A stretch of DNA of 54,719 nt from a bacterium (GTDB lineage Bacteria; Vulcanimicrobiota; Xenobia; Xenobiales; JADMJV01), in the NCBI GenBank assembly GCA_018780265.1, contig JADMJV010000079.1:1-54719 (forward strand). Direction: 5' to 3'. The position numbers were made by a program, and so were the translations under genes. Each line of letters starts with the position of its first letter. The stretch's first letter is position 1. Of this stretch, positions 32,832 to 41,014 are shown one piece after another. The notes below the pieces were generated by a model. That model did not search any database. It was not told the origin of the DNA and saw nothing but the letters and a program-made list of their open reading frames with translations.

Positions 32832-33713
32832 TTACCAACCGGAGCGCAGCGGTTCCATGCGGCCAGGCCAGTTGGTATTTAAACCGTCGCAGCCGGCCTG
32901 CCGACAGATCTCCGCCTCGGCCAGAGTGTCGATGGTCCAGGGTATCACTTTGACGCCTCGACGATGGGCAGCTTCCACGGTTCTTGGAGAGACCAGGGTC
33001 AGGCCACTGTGCTCCAGGGGAATCTGCAAGGCGCAATAGCGTGGGGAGACCAGATCTTCCAGGTGGAGTGTGCTGGCCAGCACAAAACCTCTGACTTCCC
33101 ATGGCGTGGCCGAAGTGGCCACGGTGGGACAAAGTTGCCGCATCGCGCCCATCATCTGCCCGTCGAAACAGGACAGCAAGACCCTTGATTCGGCCCCTGA
33201 CTGCTTGAGGAGTCGGGCCAGATGGCCGGCCGCCTCCAAAGGCGCCTGCTTCATTTCAATGCCCAGTCGCATATCGGGAAAGGCTCGTAATATATCTTCC
33301 AGGCGCGGGATACGCAGACCCTTGCCCCGGTAGGGAAAAGTTCTACCGTCCTGGCTAAAGCGATAGCCAGCATCCAGTTTTTGCAGTTGCTGCCAACTCA
33401 GGTCACGGATAGCGCCCCGTCCATCGGTGGTCCGATCCACGGTGGTGTCGTGCATCAGCACCAGCACCCCATCCGAACTCAGGTGCACATCCATGTCGAG
33501 CACGTCGCTGCCCACTCGCCTGGCCTGGCGAAAGGCTTCCAGAGTATTGCTGGGCCACTCGCACTCCCCGCCCTGATGGGCCAAAAGAAGGGGTCGGGGG
33601 GCGTGGTCGAACCAGGGCACCGGTGAGGCTGGTCGGGCTGACCAGTAAACCACACCCAGCCCCATAACCAGGCTGGCCCCAACCGCCAGGCAACCTTTTT
33701 TCCAGCGACGCAA
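32832..33713 (-). CDS. Glycerophosphodiester phosphodiesterase
   Basis: About 293 aa. GDPD motifs: LLAHQGGECEWPSNTLEAFR (His-Gln in place of HRG, then the ENT-like SNT), LDMDVHLSSDGVLVLMHDTT with metal and catalytic Asp/His, RIPRLEDIL, LGIEMKQ, and the C-terminal VIPWTIDTLAEAEIC. It hydrolyses glycerophosphodiesters to glycerol-3-phosphate and an alcohol. TTG 33713 gives an N-terminal signal anchor (LRRWKKG then a hydrophobic run), so the enzyme should face the periplasm; an in-frame ATG at 33776 would overlap the start of carbonic anhydrase and is less likely. Confidence 0.86.
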   Translation of the reverse strand: MRRWKKGCLAVGASLVMGLGVVYWSARPASPVPWFDHAPRPLLLAHQGGECEWPSNTLEAFRQARRVGSDVLDMDVHLSSDGVLVLMHDTTVDRTTDGRGAIRDLSWQQLQKLDAGYRFSQDGRTFPYRGKGLRIPRLEDILRAFPDMRLGIEMKQAPLEAAGHLARLLKQSGAESRVLLSCFDGQMMGAMRQLCPTVATSATPWEVRGFVLASTLHLEDLVSPRYCALQIPLEHSGLTLVSPRTVEAAHRRGVKVIPWTIDTLAEAEICRQAGCDGLNTNWPGRMEPLRSGW

Positions 33714-33723
33714 GGAGCTTGAA

Positions 33724-33740
33724 TTCCCGCCTGGCGGGAA
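33724..33740. repeat. Palindrome TTCCCGCC-T-GGCGGGAA
   Basis: A perfect 8-bp inverted repeat with one central base lies between the divergent diesterase and carbonic anhydrase genes. A similar but shifted palindrome occurs at about 8351-8370. It may be an operator or an extragenic palindromic repeat. Confidence 0.4.
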
Positions 33741-33774
33741 GGAGGCCTGCGCCTCCCACACAGAACGGAGACCC

Positions 33775-34470
33775 ATGTCTGAACCCAAACCAACCCTGAA
33801 TCTCAACGATATGCACGACCTGGCTGTGGCCCGCATGTTTGCTGGCAATCAGGCCTTTGCCGAGAGAATCGCTCAAGAAGATCCCGAATTTTTTGCGCGC
33901 CAGGCCCGTCAACAAGAGCCACACACGCTCTGGATCGGCTGCTCCGACAGCCGCGTTTCCAGCGACGTGATCACCAATACCGACCCGGGCAATCTGTTTG
34001 TCCATCGCAACGTGGCCAATCTGGTGGTGCACACCGATTTTAACGTGCTCAGCGCCATTGACTACGCCGTTAACCACCTGCACGTGCAGCACATCGTGGT
34101 ATGCGGACACTACCAGTGCGGCGGTGTGCTGGCGGCCATGCAGGCTACCGAGATGGGCCTGATCGACAACTGGCTGCGCAATATTAAAGACGTCTACCGC
34201 CTGCACAGCGCCGAATTGGAGGCGCTCCCCGACCAACCCGCACGGGCCCGCCGCCTGGTTGAATTGAACGTGTTCGAACAAGTCTACAATGTATGCAAAA
34301 CCTCCACGGTCCAAAAATCCTGGCGCGAGCACGGCCGACCTTTTGTGCACGGTTGGGTCTACGACCTGGAGACTGGCCTGATCAAAGACCTGGAAGTCAA
34401 TGTCAGCGGTCGCCGCGACCTGGAAGAGATCTACCGCTTCGACATGGACAAAGCTCTACACCACGACTAA
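33775..34470 (+). CDS. Beta-class carbonic anhydrase
   Basis: 231 aa with CGGAG before ATG 33775. Zinc ligands and catalytic pair: Cys56, Asp58 and Arg60 in GCSDSR, then His112 and Cys115 in CGHYQCGG. The dimer-interface motif GNLFVHRNVAN and the tail WVYDLETGLI are typical. It interconverts CO2 and bicarbonate in the cytoplasm, supporting carboxylation enzymes such as the acyl-CoA carboxylase in this window. Confidence 0.95.
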   Translation: MSEPKPTLNLNDMHDLAVARMFAGNQAFAERIAQEDPEFFARQARQQEPHTLWIGCSDSRVSSDVITNTDPGNLFVHRNVANLVVHTDFNVLSAIDYAVNHLHVQHIVVCGHYQCGGVLAAMQATEMGLIDNWLRNIKDVYRLHSAELEALPDQPARARRLVELNVFEQVYNVCKTSTVQKSWREHGRPFVHGWVYDLETGLIKDLEVNVSGRRDLEEIYRFDMDKALHHD

Positions 34471-35009
34471 TCCGCCACCGGCAAACCGCTGGGAACGCGG
34501 GTGGGCGCACCCACCTGGAGAGCTCCCGGATCGGTTAGAGACTCCAAAAAGAGACCAGGTCGTTGACCTCGTTGGCATTGAGCGGTTCATTTCGTCGCCA
34601 CAGCCACAGGAAACATGGCCTGGGCGGCCAGGGCGTGCTCCAGTCCGCCAGGCGCGAGCCTCCGGCCGCTTGACGAAACCACGATTGGGATTCCCACTGA
34701 CTCGACCATCCCAAAAGAAAGTCTCCACCGAAGAACGATTCCAAAGCGGCGGAGCATTGCGGGCAATAATCGGACCTATGCGAGCGCGCCGATGGAGGTG
34801 GACAGGCCGTCCCCGCTGGCCAGTTGGGGATGGTGGCAGGCAGCCGAGGGTGTGCCAGCCACAACCGGATTGGCCTGCGCGCTCTGAGTAGCCACAGTGG
34901 TGCCCGAAGAGGCGGTGGAGGTGCCCGACGAAGTCGAGGAGCTACTGCCGGCCCCGCCACACCCATATAGGCCCAACAACAGCACCACCGGAATCCATCT
35001 TCTTTGCAT
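34467..35009 (-). pseudogene. Decayed MauG/cytochrome-c-peroxidase-like di-heme protein
   Basis: A lipoprotein start with excellent GGAGGTGATT ribosome site (ATG 35009, MQRRWIPVVLLLGLYGC) leads into SAACHHPQLASGDG, the expected C-x-x-C-H heme region (one Cys missing), then stops at 34776. The family continues in other frames: ARNAPPLWNRSSVETFFWDG (about 34690-34760), LEHALAAQAMFPVAVA (about 34605-34655), and NANEVNDLVSFLESLTDP with the terminal part ending at a TAG at 34467. These are conserved MauG/BCCP blocks in order but in different frames, with material lost between FFWDG and LEHAL. It is a clear pseudogene. The intact 77-codon 5' piece could still be expressed as a tiny lipoprotein. Confidence 0.78.
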
Positions 35010-35062
35010 AATCACCTCCTGCCCCCCAGCCCAACGGCCAATGGGTGGAGAAATTATGAACG

Positions 35063-35521
35063 TCAGGGCTTGACGGGCTTGAGCACCAGCAGAGGAATCA
35101 CCCGATCGGTAAGCGATTGATACTTCTCGTAGGTGGGATAGTGGCGGCAAAACACCGGCCACATGCGTTGCTTCAATTCTTCGCTGGCCTGTTCGGCGCG
35201 AATTTCCCAATGGTGAGGGCCCAGAGTGACCCAGCCCTGCGGGTTGACTCGCAAATTCTGACACCATTGGGGGGCTTGCGCGCATCCGCCGTAAGAAGCC
35301 ACCACGATCAGGTTGGGACCATCGGGCAGGCACAACAGGGGAACAGTGTGATGGCGGCCGCTTTTGCGCCCAATCGTGGTGAGCAGCAACTGAGGAGCAC
35401 CGGCGATCAGGCCACCCACCACCCCGCCGGTCAGGCGATAAAGAAAAGTGTGCATGGCCGTCACCAGGCGAATCAGCCTGCGGTTGTGCTTTTTTCCTCG
35501 GGTGCCTACATCTGCATTCAC
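35063..35521 (-). CDS. Deazaflavin-dependent (Ddn-type) nitroreductase-family protein
   Basis: 152 aa from GTG 35521; ATG 35455 is a shorter alternative. Family motifs: FLYRLTGGVVGG, LLLTTIGRKSGRHHTVPLL, LIVVASYGGCAQAPQWCQNL, and YPTYEKYQSLTDRVIPLLVL. This family uses F420 in actinobacteria, although members outside F420 producers may use other flavins or heme. It follows the sigma factor gene by 40 bp on the same strand. Confidence 0.83.
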   Translation of the reverse strand: MNADVGTRGKKHNRRLIRLVTAMHTFLYRLTGGVVGGLIAGAPQLLLTTIGRKSGRHHTVPLLCLPDGPNLIVVASYGGCAQAPQWCQNLRVNPQGWVTLGPHHWEIRAEQASEELKQRMWPVFCRHYPTYEKYQSLTDRVIPLLVLKPVKP

Positions 35522-35561
35522 TCGCACCGTTTCCCGACCCACACCGGTCGGCCCTGCCGGC

Positions 35562-36122
35562 TTAATCGTGGCGATCTCGGTAGTCTCGAAGCTGCTCGGC
35601 CAAAAACTTGCTGGCGTGGAACATCCGGGAGTTGACCGTGCCCACCGGGATTTCCAAAATCTCTGAAATCTCAGGATACTGCAACTGCTGATAGTAGCTG
35701 AGCAGGAACACATCCCGTTGCTTTTCCGGCAGTGCCTCCACCGCCCGGCGAATGCGTTCGGCCAGGGCCGTCTGGGCTGACAGGGTGTCCGGTCCAGGCT
35801 GACCATCCGAAAGGGCATAAGCCGCCTTCTCCAGCTCAGATTCGGGCCGACGACTGCGCTTGCGCAGGCTGTCGCGACAGGCGTTAAGGCAAATGGTGTA
35901 GAGCCAGGGGCGAAAGGAGGAGCCGGCACGATACTTTGCGCGATTGCGAAACACGCGCAAAAACGTCTCTTGAAAGGCGTCTTCGGCGGCGCTGCGCTGC
36001 TGCACAATGCGCTGGGCATAAGCGAAGAGCGCCCTTTCGTAACGCTTGATAAGCATTTCCAAAAGTTGCGTCTCGCCCTTCTGGACGCGAGCCATGATGG
36101 CTTCATCAGACAGATCGCTCAT
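35562..36122 (-). CDS. ECF RNA polymerase sigma factor
   Basis: 186 aa. Sigma2: LLEMLIKRYERALFAYAQRI, AEDAFQETFLRVF, and SSFRPWLYTICLNACRDSLR. A variable linker follows, then sigma4: ALPEKQRDVFLLSYYQQLQY with EISEILEIPVGTVNSRMFHA. No anti-sigma gene lies on its own strand; instead a zinc-finger anti-sigma domain is encoded in the divergent operon (38613-39218). The two sets of genes share a 74-bp intergenic region that holds an ECF-type promoter candidate. Confidence 0.95.
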   Translation of the reverse strand: MSDLSDEAIMARVQKGETQLLEMLIKRYERALFAYAQRIVQQRSAAEDAFQETFLRVFRNRAKYRAGSSFRPWLYTICLNACRDSLRKRSRRPESELEKAAYALSDGQPGPDTLSAQTALAERIRRAVEALPEKQRDVFLLSYYQQLQYPEISEILEIPVGTVNSRMFHASKFLAEQLRDYRDRHD

Positions 36123-36150
36123 GGTGTGGCAGCCAATGTTCGTCTCCCAT

Positions 36151-36177
36151 GAACCGCTGCTCCTTTGTGGACGTATA
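36151..36177 (+). promoter_or_regulatory. Candidate ECF-sigma promoter of the DUF2339/anti-sigma operon
   Basis: GAACC (36151-36155) and CGTATA (36172-36177) have the element order and spacing (17 nt between GAAC and CGTA) of ECF promoters. A start near 36184 would leave a short leader holding AGGAGGTG before ATG 36197. It suggests the sigma factor drives its own regulator operon. Confidence 0.42.
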
Positions 36178-36196
36178 GCTTGCTCCAGGAGGTGAA

Positions 36197-38623
36197 ATGT
36201 CCGTCAACACTTATAGCGAAAGAGCTTCCCAGGCCGAAATGAGATTTGCCGGTCATTATCTCAATCTCGCCGGCATCTGTCTGCTGGTAGCAGGCATGCT
36301 CTCCTACCTCAAAGTGTCCGGCTTTTCCCAGAAAGCCACCGACAGTGGTTGGCTGCAGTGCTCGCTGGGTCTGTTTTTGGGTGTCTTTCTCAGTTGGGCC
36401 GGCGACCGGGCCCACCGGCGCGGCTTGTCCGCCTACGCCCAGCCCATGCTGGCCTCAGGCAGCAGCCTGCTCCTGCTTACACTGGGAGCCGGCTACTCCT
36501 ACTTCCATCTGGTGCCTGCCCCGGTGATGCTGGTGGGCACCTTTGGCCTGGTGATTTGGGCCAGCGTGGCCGCCCTCTATTACCGCTCGCCCTGGTTGGG
36601 CGCCTATCTGCTGCTGGCCCTCTATGCCGGACCGTTGGCCATGAAGTTCTCGTTGGGACAAGGCAGCATGGGCATGCTGGTGGCCTACCTGTTGGCCATT
36701 CACCTGGCCACCACCGTGGTGGCCTACCGGCAGCGCTGGGACGCTTTCTTGTTGGGCTCTTTCCTGGGTACCTACGGGCTCTTCTTTTATCACTTCGGCA
36801 CCGCTTACCCGGGTCCAACGCTAGCCTTCCTGGTCACCATTTACTCCCTCTTCGTGCTCTCCGCCAACGGATTTTCGTTACTTCGGGGAGGGGCCAGCGA
36901 TGTGGACTTGTGGCTCAGTTCGGCCAACCCCCTGATTTTCGCCTTTGTCTCCTATCCCGTGCTGCTCTGGCAGCCCAACTCCATGGCCTTGCTGGTCTAT
37001 GGCGGCATCGCAGCCACCCACCTGGCCTTCGCGCTGGCCAGTTGGCGCCGCGGCTACGACCAGATGGCCCAGTCCAATCTGGCTCTGGGAATTCTCTTCG
37101 GCGAGGCATCGGTGAGTTTTCTCACCTATTGCTCCGATAATACCTCGTTTTTCGCGGTGGTCACTATGGCCTGGCTGGCCCAGGGGTTTGCCCTGTTGCA
37201 AGTTAGCCGCCACCTCGGTTCCAACCTGGGCCTGGCTCAACTGGCCCGACGGGGCTCTTATCTGGCCCTGGCCCTGGCCGGAGCCCAGTTGCTCTATGTG
37301 GTCCCCACCATGGATCAGCCGTTTTGGGTCAAATTTCCGGCCGCTCTCTGCCTGCTGCTCTATTTCTGGGTTCACGAGCGAGCCGAAAGCACCTTGGAAG
37401 AACGCCTATTCGCCAATCTGGTGGTTCTGCTGGCCCTGTTCAGCGGCGGCCAGTGTTTGCTGGACGAAGCTCTGGTTCCGTGGGGCCTGATGGCGGCCAG
37501 CGCTCTGGCCCCGGTAATGATGGCCGCCTACCAGCGCTTCCCCGTGACCCTGGCCTACTATCGAGGCGGATCTCTGCTGTTGGCCCTGTCGGTCACCTTG
37601 CTGGGACTCTCGCTGGCCGACCTGTGGCTCATCCCCTCCGGCCTTTTTCTGGCCCTGTTGACTCTCCTCACCTGGAGACGCCAGGAGGCCGCGGTAGGCA
37701 TCACTCTGGCCGCCACCCTCTGGGTCAGGGCCGCCCTCCTGGTATGGGGGACCCATAGCTGGGGGGCATTGCTGCTGGTGGCGCTGGTGGCGCGGGGACT
37801 ACACCAACTGGGCCGAAGTTTGCCAGGCCTGAGCCAAGCGGCTCTGGCCTTACAGATGGCCGTGACGGTCCCGGCCCTGCTACTGCCAGGCCAGGGCTTT
37901 GCCCTTTTGGCCCTAATCGGCCTCATCCTTCACCCCCGCATTCGCATCCTGCTGGCCATGAAGCTGGCCTTCACCCTGGATAGCGGCTCGGGCAGTTCTC
38001 TGCTCTGGGCACTGCTGGGTCTGGCCCTGTTGCAGCGCCATCTACAATACGCCGCCCCGTTGCTGGCCTGTGCCTTCTTCAAGTCGGTAGCCCTGGATGC
38101 AGATTTCATTGTTGGCAGCGGCGGCCTGGAGTTGGCCGGAATGAGGGCCATTGCCCCATGGCATCTGGCTCAGGTGGTGGGCATCGTGGCCTGCTTTGCG
38201 GCGGCCGCCAGGCGCATGAAAGAAACGCCAGAATGGCGCAATGTGTTCACCCTCTTTGCGCTGCTGGTGACCGTCTTCGAAATCAGCCGAATTCTCTACG
38301 ACATTTACGGTCAGTTGGACACGTTCCAGGTCATCCTGTCTGGATTCTGGGCCGCCGCCTCCCTCTTTTTCGTGGGCTACGGCACCTACTTCCAAAACAA
38401 GCTTTGCCGGCTCTTCGGACTGGTGCTCCTGGTCTCATGCGTGGGCAAGATGTATGCAATCGACATCTGGGTTTTAAACGCCTACGATCAAAGCACCACC
38501 ACCTTGGTGATGGGATTTCTACTGATGCTGGTCTCCTTTCTCTACCAATTCAATCGCCAGCGCCTGGAGTATCCTGGCGGGGCTGGAGCAGAAGGGCGGC
38601 GAAGTCTAGCTTATGACCTGTAA
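36197..38623 (+). CDS. Large multi-pass membrane protein, DUF2339 family
   Basis: 808 aa with AGGAGGTGAA before ATG 36197. About 25 predicted transmembrane segments fill almost the whole length, with very short loops. The last 120 residues carry the DUF2339 signature FFVGYGTYFQNKLCRLFGLV, then VGKMYAIDIWVLNAYDQS and MGFLLMLVSFLYQFNR. DUF2339 proteins are of unknown function and are often linked to envelope biogenesis. Its end overlaps the next gene by 11 bp, so the five genes to 41014 are translationally coupled. Confidence 0.88.
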   Translation: MSVNTYSERASQAEMRFAGHYLNLAGICLLVAGMLSYLKVSGFSQKATDSGWLQCSLGLFLGVFLSWAGDRAHRRGLSAYAQPMLASGSSLLLLTLGAGYSYFHLVPAPVMLVGTFGLVIWASVAALYYRSPWLGAYLLLALYAGPLAMKFSLGQGSMGMLVAYLLAIHLATTVVAYRQRWDAFLLGSFLGTYGLFFYHFGTAYPGPTLAFLVTIYSLFVLSANGFSLLRGGASDVDLWLSSANPLIFAFVSYPVLLWQPNSMALLVYGGIAATHLAFALASWRRGYDQMAQSNLALGILFGEASVSFLTYCSDNTSFFAVVTMAWLAQGFALLQVSRHLGSNLGLAQLARRGSYLALALAGAQLLYVVPTMDQPFWVKFPAALCLLLYFWVHERAESTLEERLFANLVVLLALFSGGQCLLDEALVPWGLMAASALAPVMMAAYQRFPVTLAYYRGGSLLLALSVTLLGLSLADLWLIPSGLFLALLTLLTWRRQEAAVGITLAATLWVRAALLVWGTHSWGALLLVALVARGLHQLGRSLPGLSQAALALQMAVTVPALLLPGQGFALLALIGLILHPRIRILLAMKLAFTLDSGSGSSLLWALLGLALLQRHLQYAAPLLACAFFKSVALDADFIVGSGGLELAGMRAIAPWHLAQVVGIVACFAAAARRMKETPEWRNVFTLFALLVTVFEISRILYDIYGQLDTFQVILSGFWAAASLFFVGYGTYFQNKLCRLFGLVLLVSCVGKMYAIDIWVLNAYDQSTTTLVMGFLLMLVSFLYQFNRQRLEYPGGAGAEGRRSLAYDL

Positions 38624-39218
38624 CGAATGCCAGCAAGAGCTACCCGCTCGGGCTCTGGGAGGACTGCCAGAAAATGAGGCCAGCCAGCTTGATGAGCATC
38701 TGGCCGGCTGCGCCGATTGTCGCCAAGAGTGGGATCTGCTCAGCCACGGCCTAACCTTGATGAATGTCTGGCAAATAGAGGCTGTGCCGAGCGGGCTGAG
38801 TTCCAGAACCATGGCCAGCATTGAGGCCGAGGCGGCCCGGCCCACCAGCCTGTGGGCCCGCATCGACCGGGCCTTGCATCGCTTTGCCTCCCACCGGCCC
38901 ACTCCCCTGACGGGGTTGGCAACCGGGTGCGTGACCCTGCTGCTGCTGGGCCACGTGCTCTCACCCAATCTGTTTCGGGGGCGCTCCAGCGGCGACGGTA
39001 GTGGCTGCCAACGCAATCTGAAGGTGGTAACCCAGGCGCTGGAGAGTTACAGCCGAGAGCACAAGGGCCTTTTCCCGGACCGCCTGGAAGCGCTTCGCCC
39101 CGACTACCTTAGGGAACTGCCCGACTGTCCAGACAGCGGCCACAACTCGTACAGCCAGGGCTATCAAGTCAGCCCCGATCACCGAAGCTACACACTGTTG
39201 TGCAGCGAAACCCCGTAG
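38613..39218 (+). CDS. Zinc-finger anti-sigma factor fused to pseudopilin-like sensor domain
   Basis: 201 aa. The N-terminus is an anti-sigma zinc finger: CNEC (Cys3, Cys6), His29, Cys33 and Cys36 in DEHLAGCADC. A helix leads to a single transmembrane segment at about 99-117. The extracytoplasmic part, residues 132-198, looks like a type II secretion pseudopilin C-terminal domain: CQRNLKVVTQALESYSREHK, GLFPDRLEALRPDYLRELP, then SYSQGYQVSPDHRSYTLLC. The ECF sigma factor on the opposite strand is the likely partner. The outer domain could sense secreted polymer or a pilus-like subunit. The fusion appears undescribed to my knowledge. Confidence 0.85.
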   Translation: MTCNECQQELPARALGGLPENEASQLDEHLAGCADCRQEWDLLSHGLTLMNVWQIEAVPSGLSSRTMASIEAEAARPTSLWARIDRALHRFASHRPTPLTGLATGCVTLLLLGHVLSPNLFRGRSSGDGSGCQRNLKVVTQALESYSREHKGLFPDRLEALRPDYLRELPDCPDSGHNSYSQGYQVSPDHRSYTLLCSETP

Positions 39219-39232
39219 GTGGCTTCTGGCAA

Positions 39233-39838
39233 ATGCCGCCTCCCTGGGTGTGGGCGGTATTTTCCCTGTCCATCCTGGTGCTGACGGCTTCCATGATGAC
39301 CTGGAGAGAAGGTCGCCGCTTCCAATCGCGAGCTCTGCTGGAAGCCGAACAACAGGTTGTCCAGGAGGCCATCGACCTGTTGGGGTCCCACGATAAGGGC
39401 CTCAACTCCCACCGGGTGCTGCTGTGCATGATGCAGGAACGACGCATCCGCGCCATGGACCGATTCACCTTTGCCCGAGCCGAAGAACGCAACGCCTTTG
39501 GCTACACCGACGAACGCGGACGGATTCTGCTCAATCCCAACCTTTGTTTTAGCTACCAGCGCCTGCTCGCGCCACGCCTTTTGAAGGGCGTGGCACGGGC
39601 CGACCTGGTGGCCACCATGGCTACTCTTCATCACGAGGTGGGTCACCTGCTGGGAGGAGCCTCGGAAGCCACCGCCTACGCAGCCGAATGGCAACTGGTG
39701 TGCTACATGCGCCGCTGGTGCGAGGCCACCGACCGACCGGAACTGGCCAGCGAATTGCTGGACTGGGAGCAGCACCTGCCCGGCCGGGTCCGCCTCCACG
39801 TAGGGGCAACGGCCGCCGAAAAGATGTCGCGCCTGTGA
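39233..39838 (+). CDS. Membrane-anchored HExxH protease-like protein
   Basis: 201 aa from ATG 39233, behind AGGTGG; GTG 39200 would overlap the anti-sigma gene. An N-terminal membrane segment (WVWAVFSLSILVLTASMM) is followed by an extracytoplasmic domain with HHEVGHLLGGASEATAYAAE, i.e. an HExxH zinc site and a downstream Glu. The position next to a membrane-bound anti-sigma factor invites a site-1-protease-type role, cutting the anti-sigma factor to release sigma. This is inferred from context, not from family. Confidence 0.72.
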   Translation: MPPPWVWAVFSLSILVLTASMMTWREGRRFQSRALLEAEQQVVQEAIDLLGSHDKGLNSHRVLLCMMQERRIRAMDRFTFARAEERNAFGYTDERGRILLNPNLCFSYQRLLAPRLLKGVARADLVATMATLHHEVGHLLGGASEATAYAAEWQLVCYMRRWCEATDRPELASELLDWEQHLPGRVRLHVGATAAEKMSRL

Positions 39839-40731
39839 GGGGCTGGTGGCTGGTGCTTTGGCTGAGCGGTTGGGCGGCCGCCGAACCCGCTGAACTGAAT
39901 TTCCTGACCTCCAGCCAGGCGGCCGAGGTGCTACGCCAGCAGGACGATTTTTTGGGCCATCTCAGCCCTTTTGACCGCCAGGCCAGGCTGAATACGGCCG
40001 AGTCGGTATCTCAGCAGCAATTCCTGGACTACCTGTCGGGGCAAACTCTCAACTGGACGGTCGAAGATCAACACCGGGTGGACACAGCCTGGCAAAGCCT
40101 GCGTCCAAAATTGAGCCAACTGCACCTACCAGGCCCGACTACGCTGGATCTGATTGTGACCACCGGACTTGACGAGGGAGGTGCGGCTTATACCCGGGGA
40201 ACGGCCATTGTGTTACCTGTTTCCCTGCTGTCGAGCAGCAAACTGGAAGGCCTTTTGACTCACGAACTCTTTCATGTGCTCAGCCGGGCCAACCCTACCT
40301 GGCGCGCCGCACTGTATAGGCGACTGGGCTTCAAACCTTGCCTCCCGCCTGCCTTCCCGGCCGAAGTGCAGGCACGGCGCATCACCAATCCAGATGCGCC
40401 GGTGCTGGATTGGTGCTGGCCCCAACCGGACGGGACCGACTACGTGCCGGTGACGCTCTCCAGCCAGGCCCTCTACAAGCCGGTCGCAGGCGGCATGTTC
40501 GCCTATCTGCAGTTTTCTTTCTGGCAACTACCGCGGGGCGAAATACGTCCGGTCCTGTCCAGCTATCGAGAACGCTATGGCAAGAATACCGGATACCTGA
40601 TTCATCCCGAAGAAATTTTGGCCGAACAGTTTGTCTTTCTGGTTCAGCGCAAGAAAGTCCCCGACCCCACCATGGTGGATAACTTGCGGGAATGGCTGCA
40701 ACAAGCGGAGAAAGAGGGCCTCCATGGGTAG
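39835..40731 (+). CDS. Exported HExxH metallopeptidase-like protein
   Basis: 298 aa from GTG 39835, overlapping the previous stop (GTGA). A signal peptide (VRGWWLVLWLSGWAAA) is followed by a helical region and the zinc site LLTHELFHVLSR (HExxH). A C-terminal helical half carries NTGYLIHPEEILAEQFVFLV, where Glu-Glu could supply the third ligand. It is probably periplasmic or surface-exposed. The adjacent parvulin may help it fold. Confidence 0.75.
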   Translation: MRGWWLVLWLSGWAAAEPAELNFLTSSQAAEVLRQQDDFLGHLSPFDRQARLNTAESVSQQQFLDYLSGQTLNWTVEDQHRVDTAWQSLRPKLSQLHLPGPTTLDLIVTTGLDEGGAAYTRGTAIVLPVSLLSSSKLEGLLTHELFHVLSRANPTWRAALYRRLGFKPCLPPAFPAEVQARRITNPDAPVLDWCWPQPDGTDYVPVTLSSQALYKPVAGGMFAYLQFSFWQLPRGEIRPVLSSYRERYGKNTGYLIHPEEILAEQFVFLVQRKKVPDPTMVDNLREWLQQAEKEGLHG

Positions 40732-41014
40732 CCTGTTCTCGTCGGGCAAGATTCAATGCTCGCACATCCTGGTCAAAGACCAGCAACTGGCCCAAAAGCT
40801 ACTGGCCAACATCTCGGCCGGGGCTGATTTTGCCGAGCAAGCTCGGGCCCACTCCGAATGCCCTTCCAAAGCCAAAGGCGGTGACCTGGGAAAATTTTCC
40901 AAGGGCCAGATGGTAGTCGAATTTGACCGGGCCGCTTTTGGACTGGAAGTGGGCCAACTGTCCGCCCTGGTCAAGACCAAGTTCGGTTACCACATCATCA
41001 AGCGCACCAGCTAG
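40724..41014 (+). CDS. Parvulin-type peptidyl-prolyl isomerase (PpiC)
   Basis: 96 aa from ATG 40724, inside the end of the previous gene. The single parvulin domain has KIQCSHILVKDQQLAQKLLA, AEQARAHSECPSKAKGGDLG, KFSKGQMVVEFDRAAFGLEV and KTKFGYHIIKRTS, all typical, including the terminal GYHIIK. No signal peptide, so it is cytoplasmic, like small PpiC proteins, unless exported by another route. It is the last gene of the operon; the end overlaps the convergent peptidase gene by 4 bp. Confidence 0.93.
   Translation: MGSLFSSGKIQCSHILVKDQQLAQKLLANISAGADFAEQARAHSECPSKAKGGDLGKFSKGQMVVEFDRAAFGLEVGQLSALVKTKFGYHIIKRTS

Noticed and set aside
33403..34350. 315-codon minus-strand frame opposite carbonic anhydrase
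   Set aside because: Carbonic anhydrase is intact with all zinc ligands; the opposite frame has no family.
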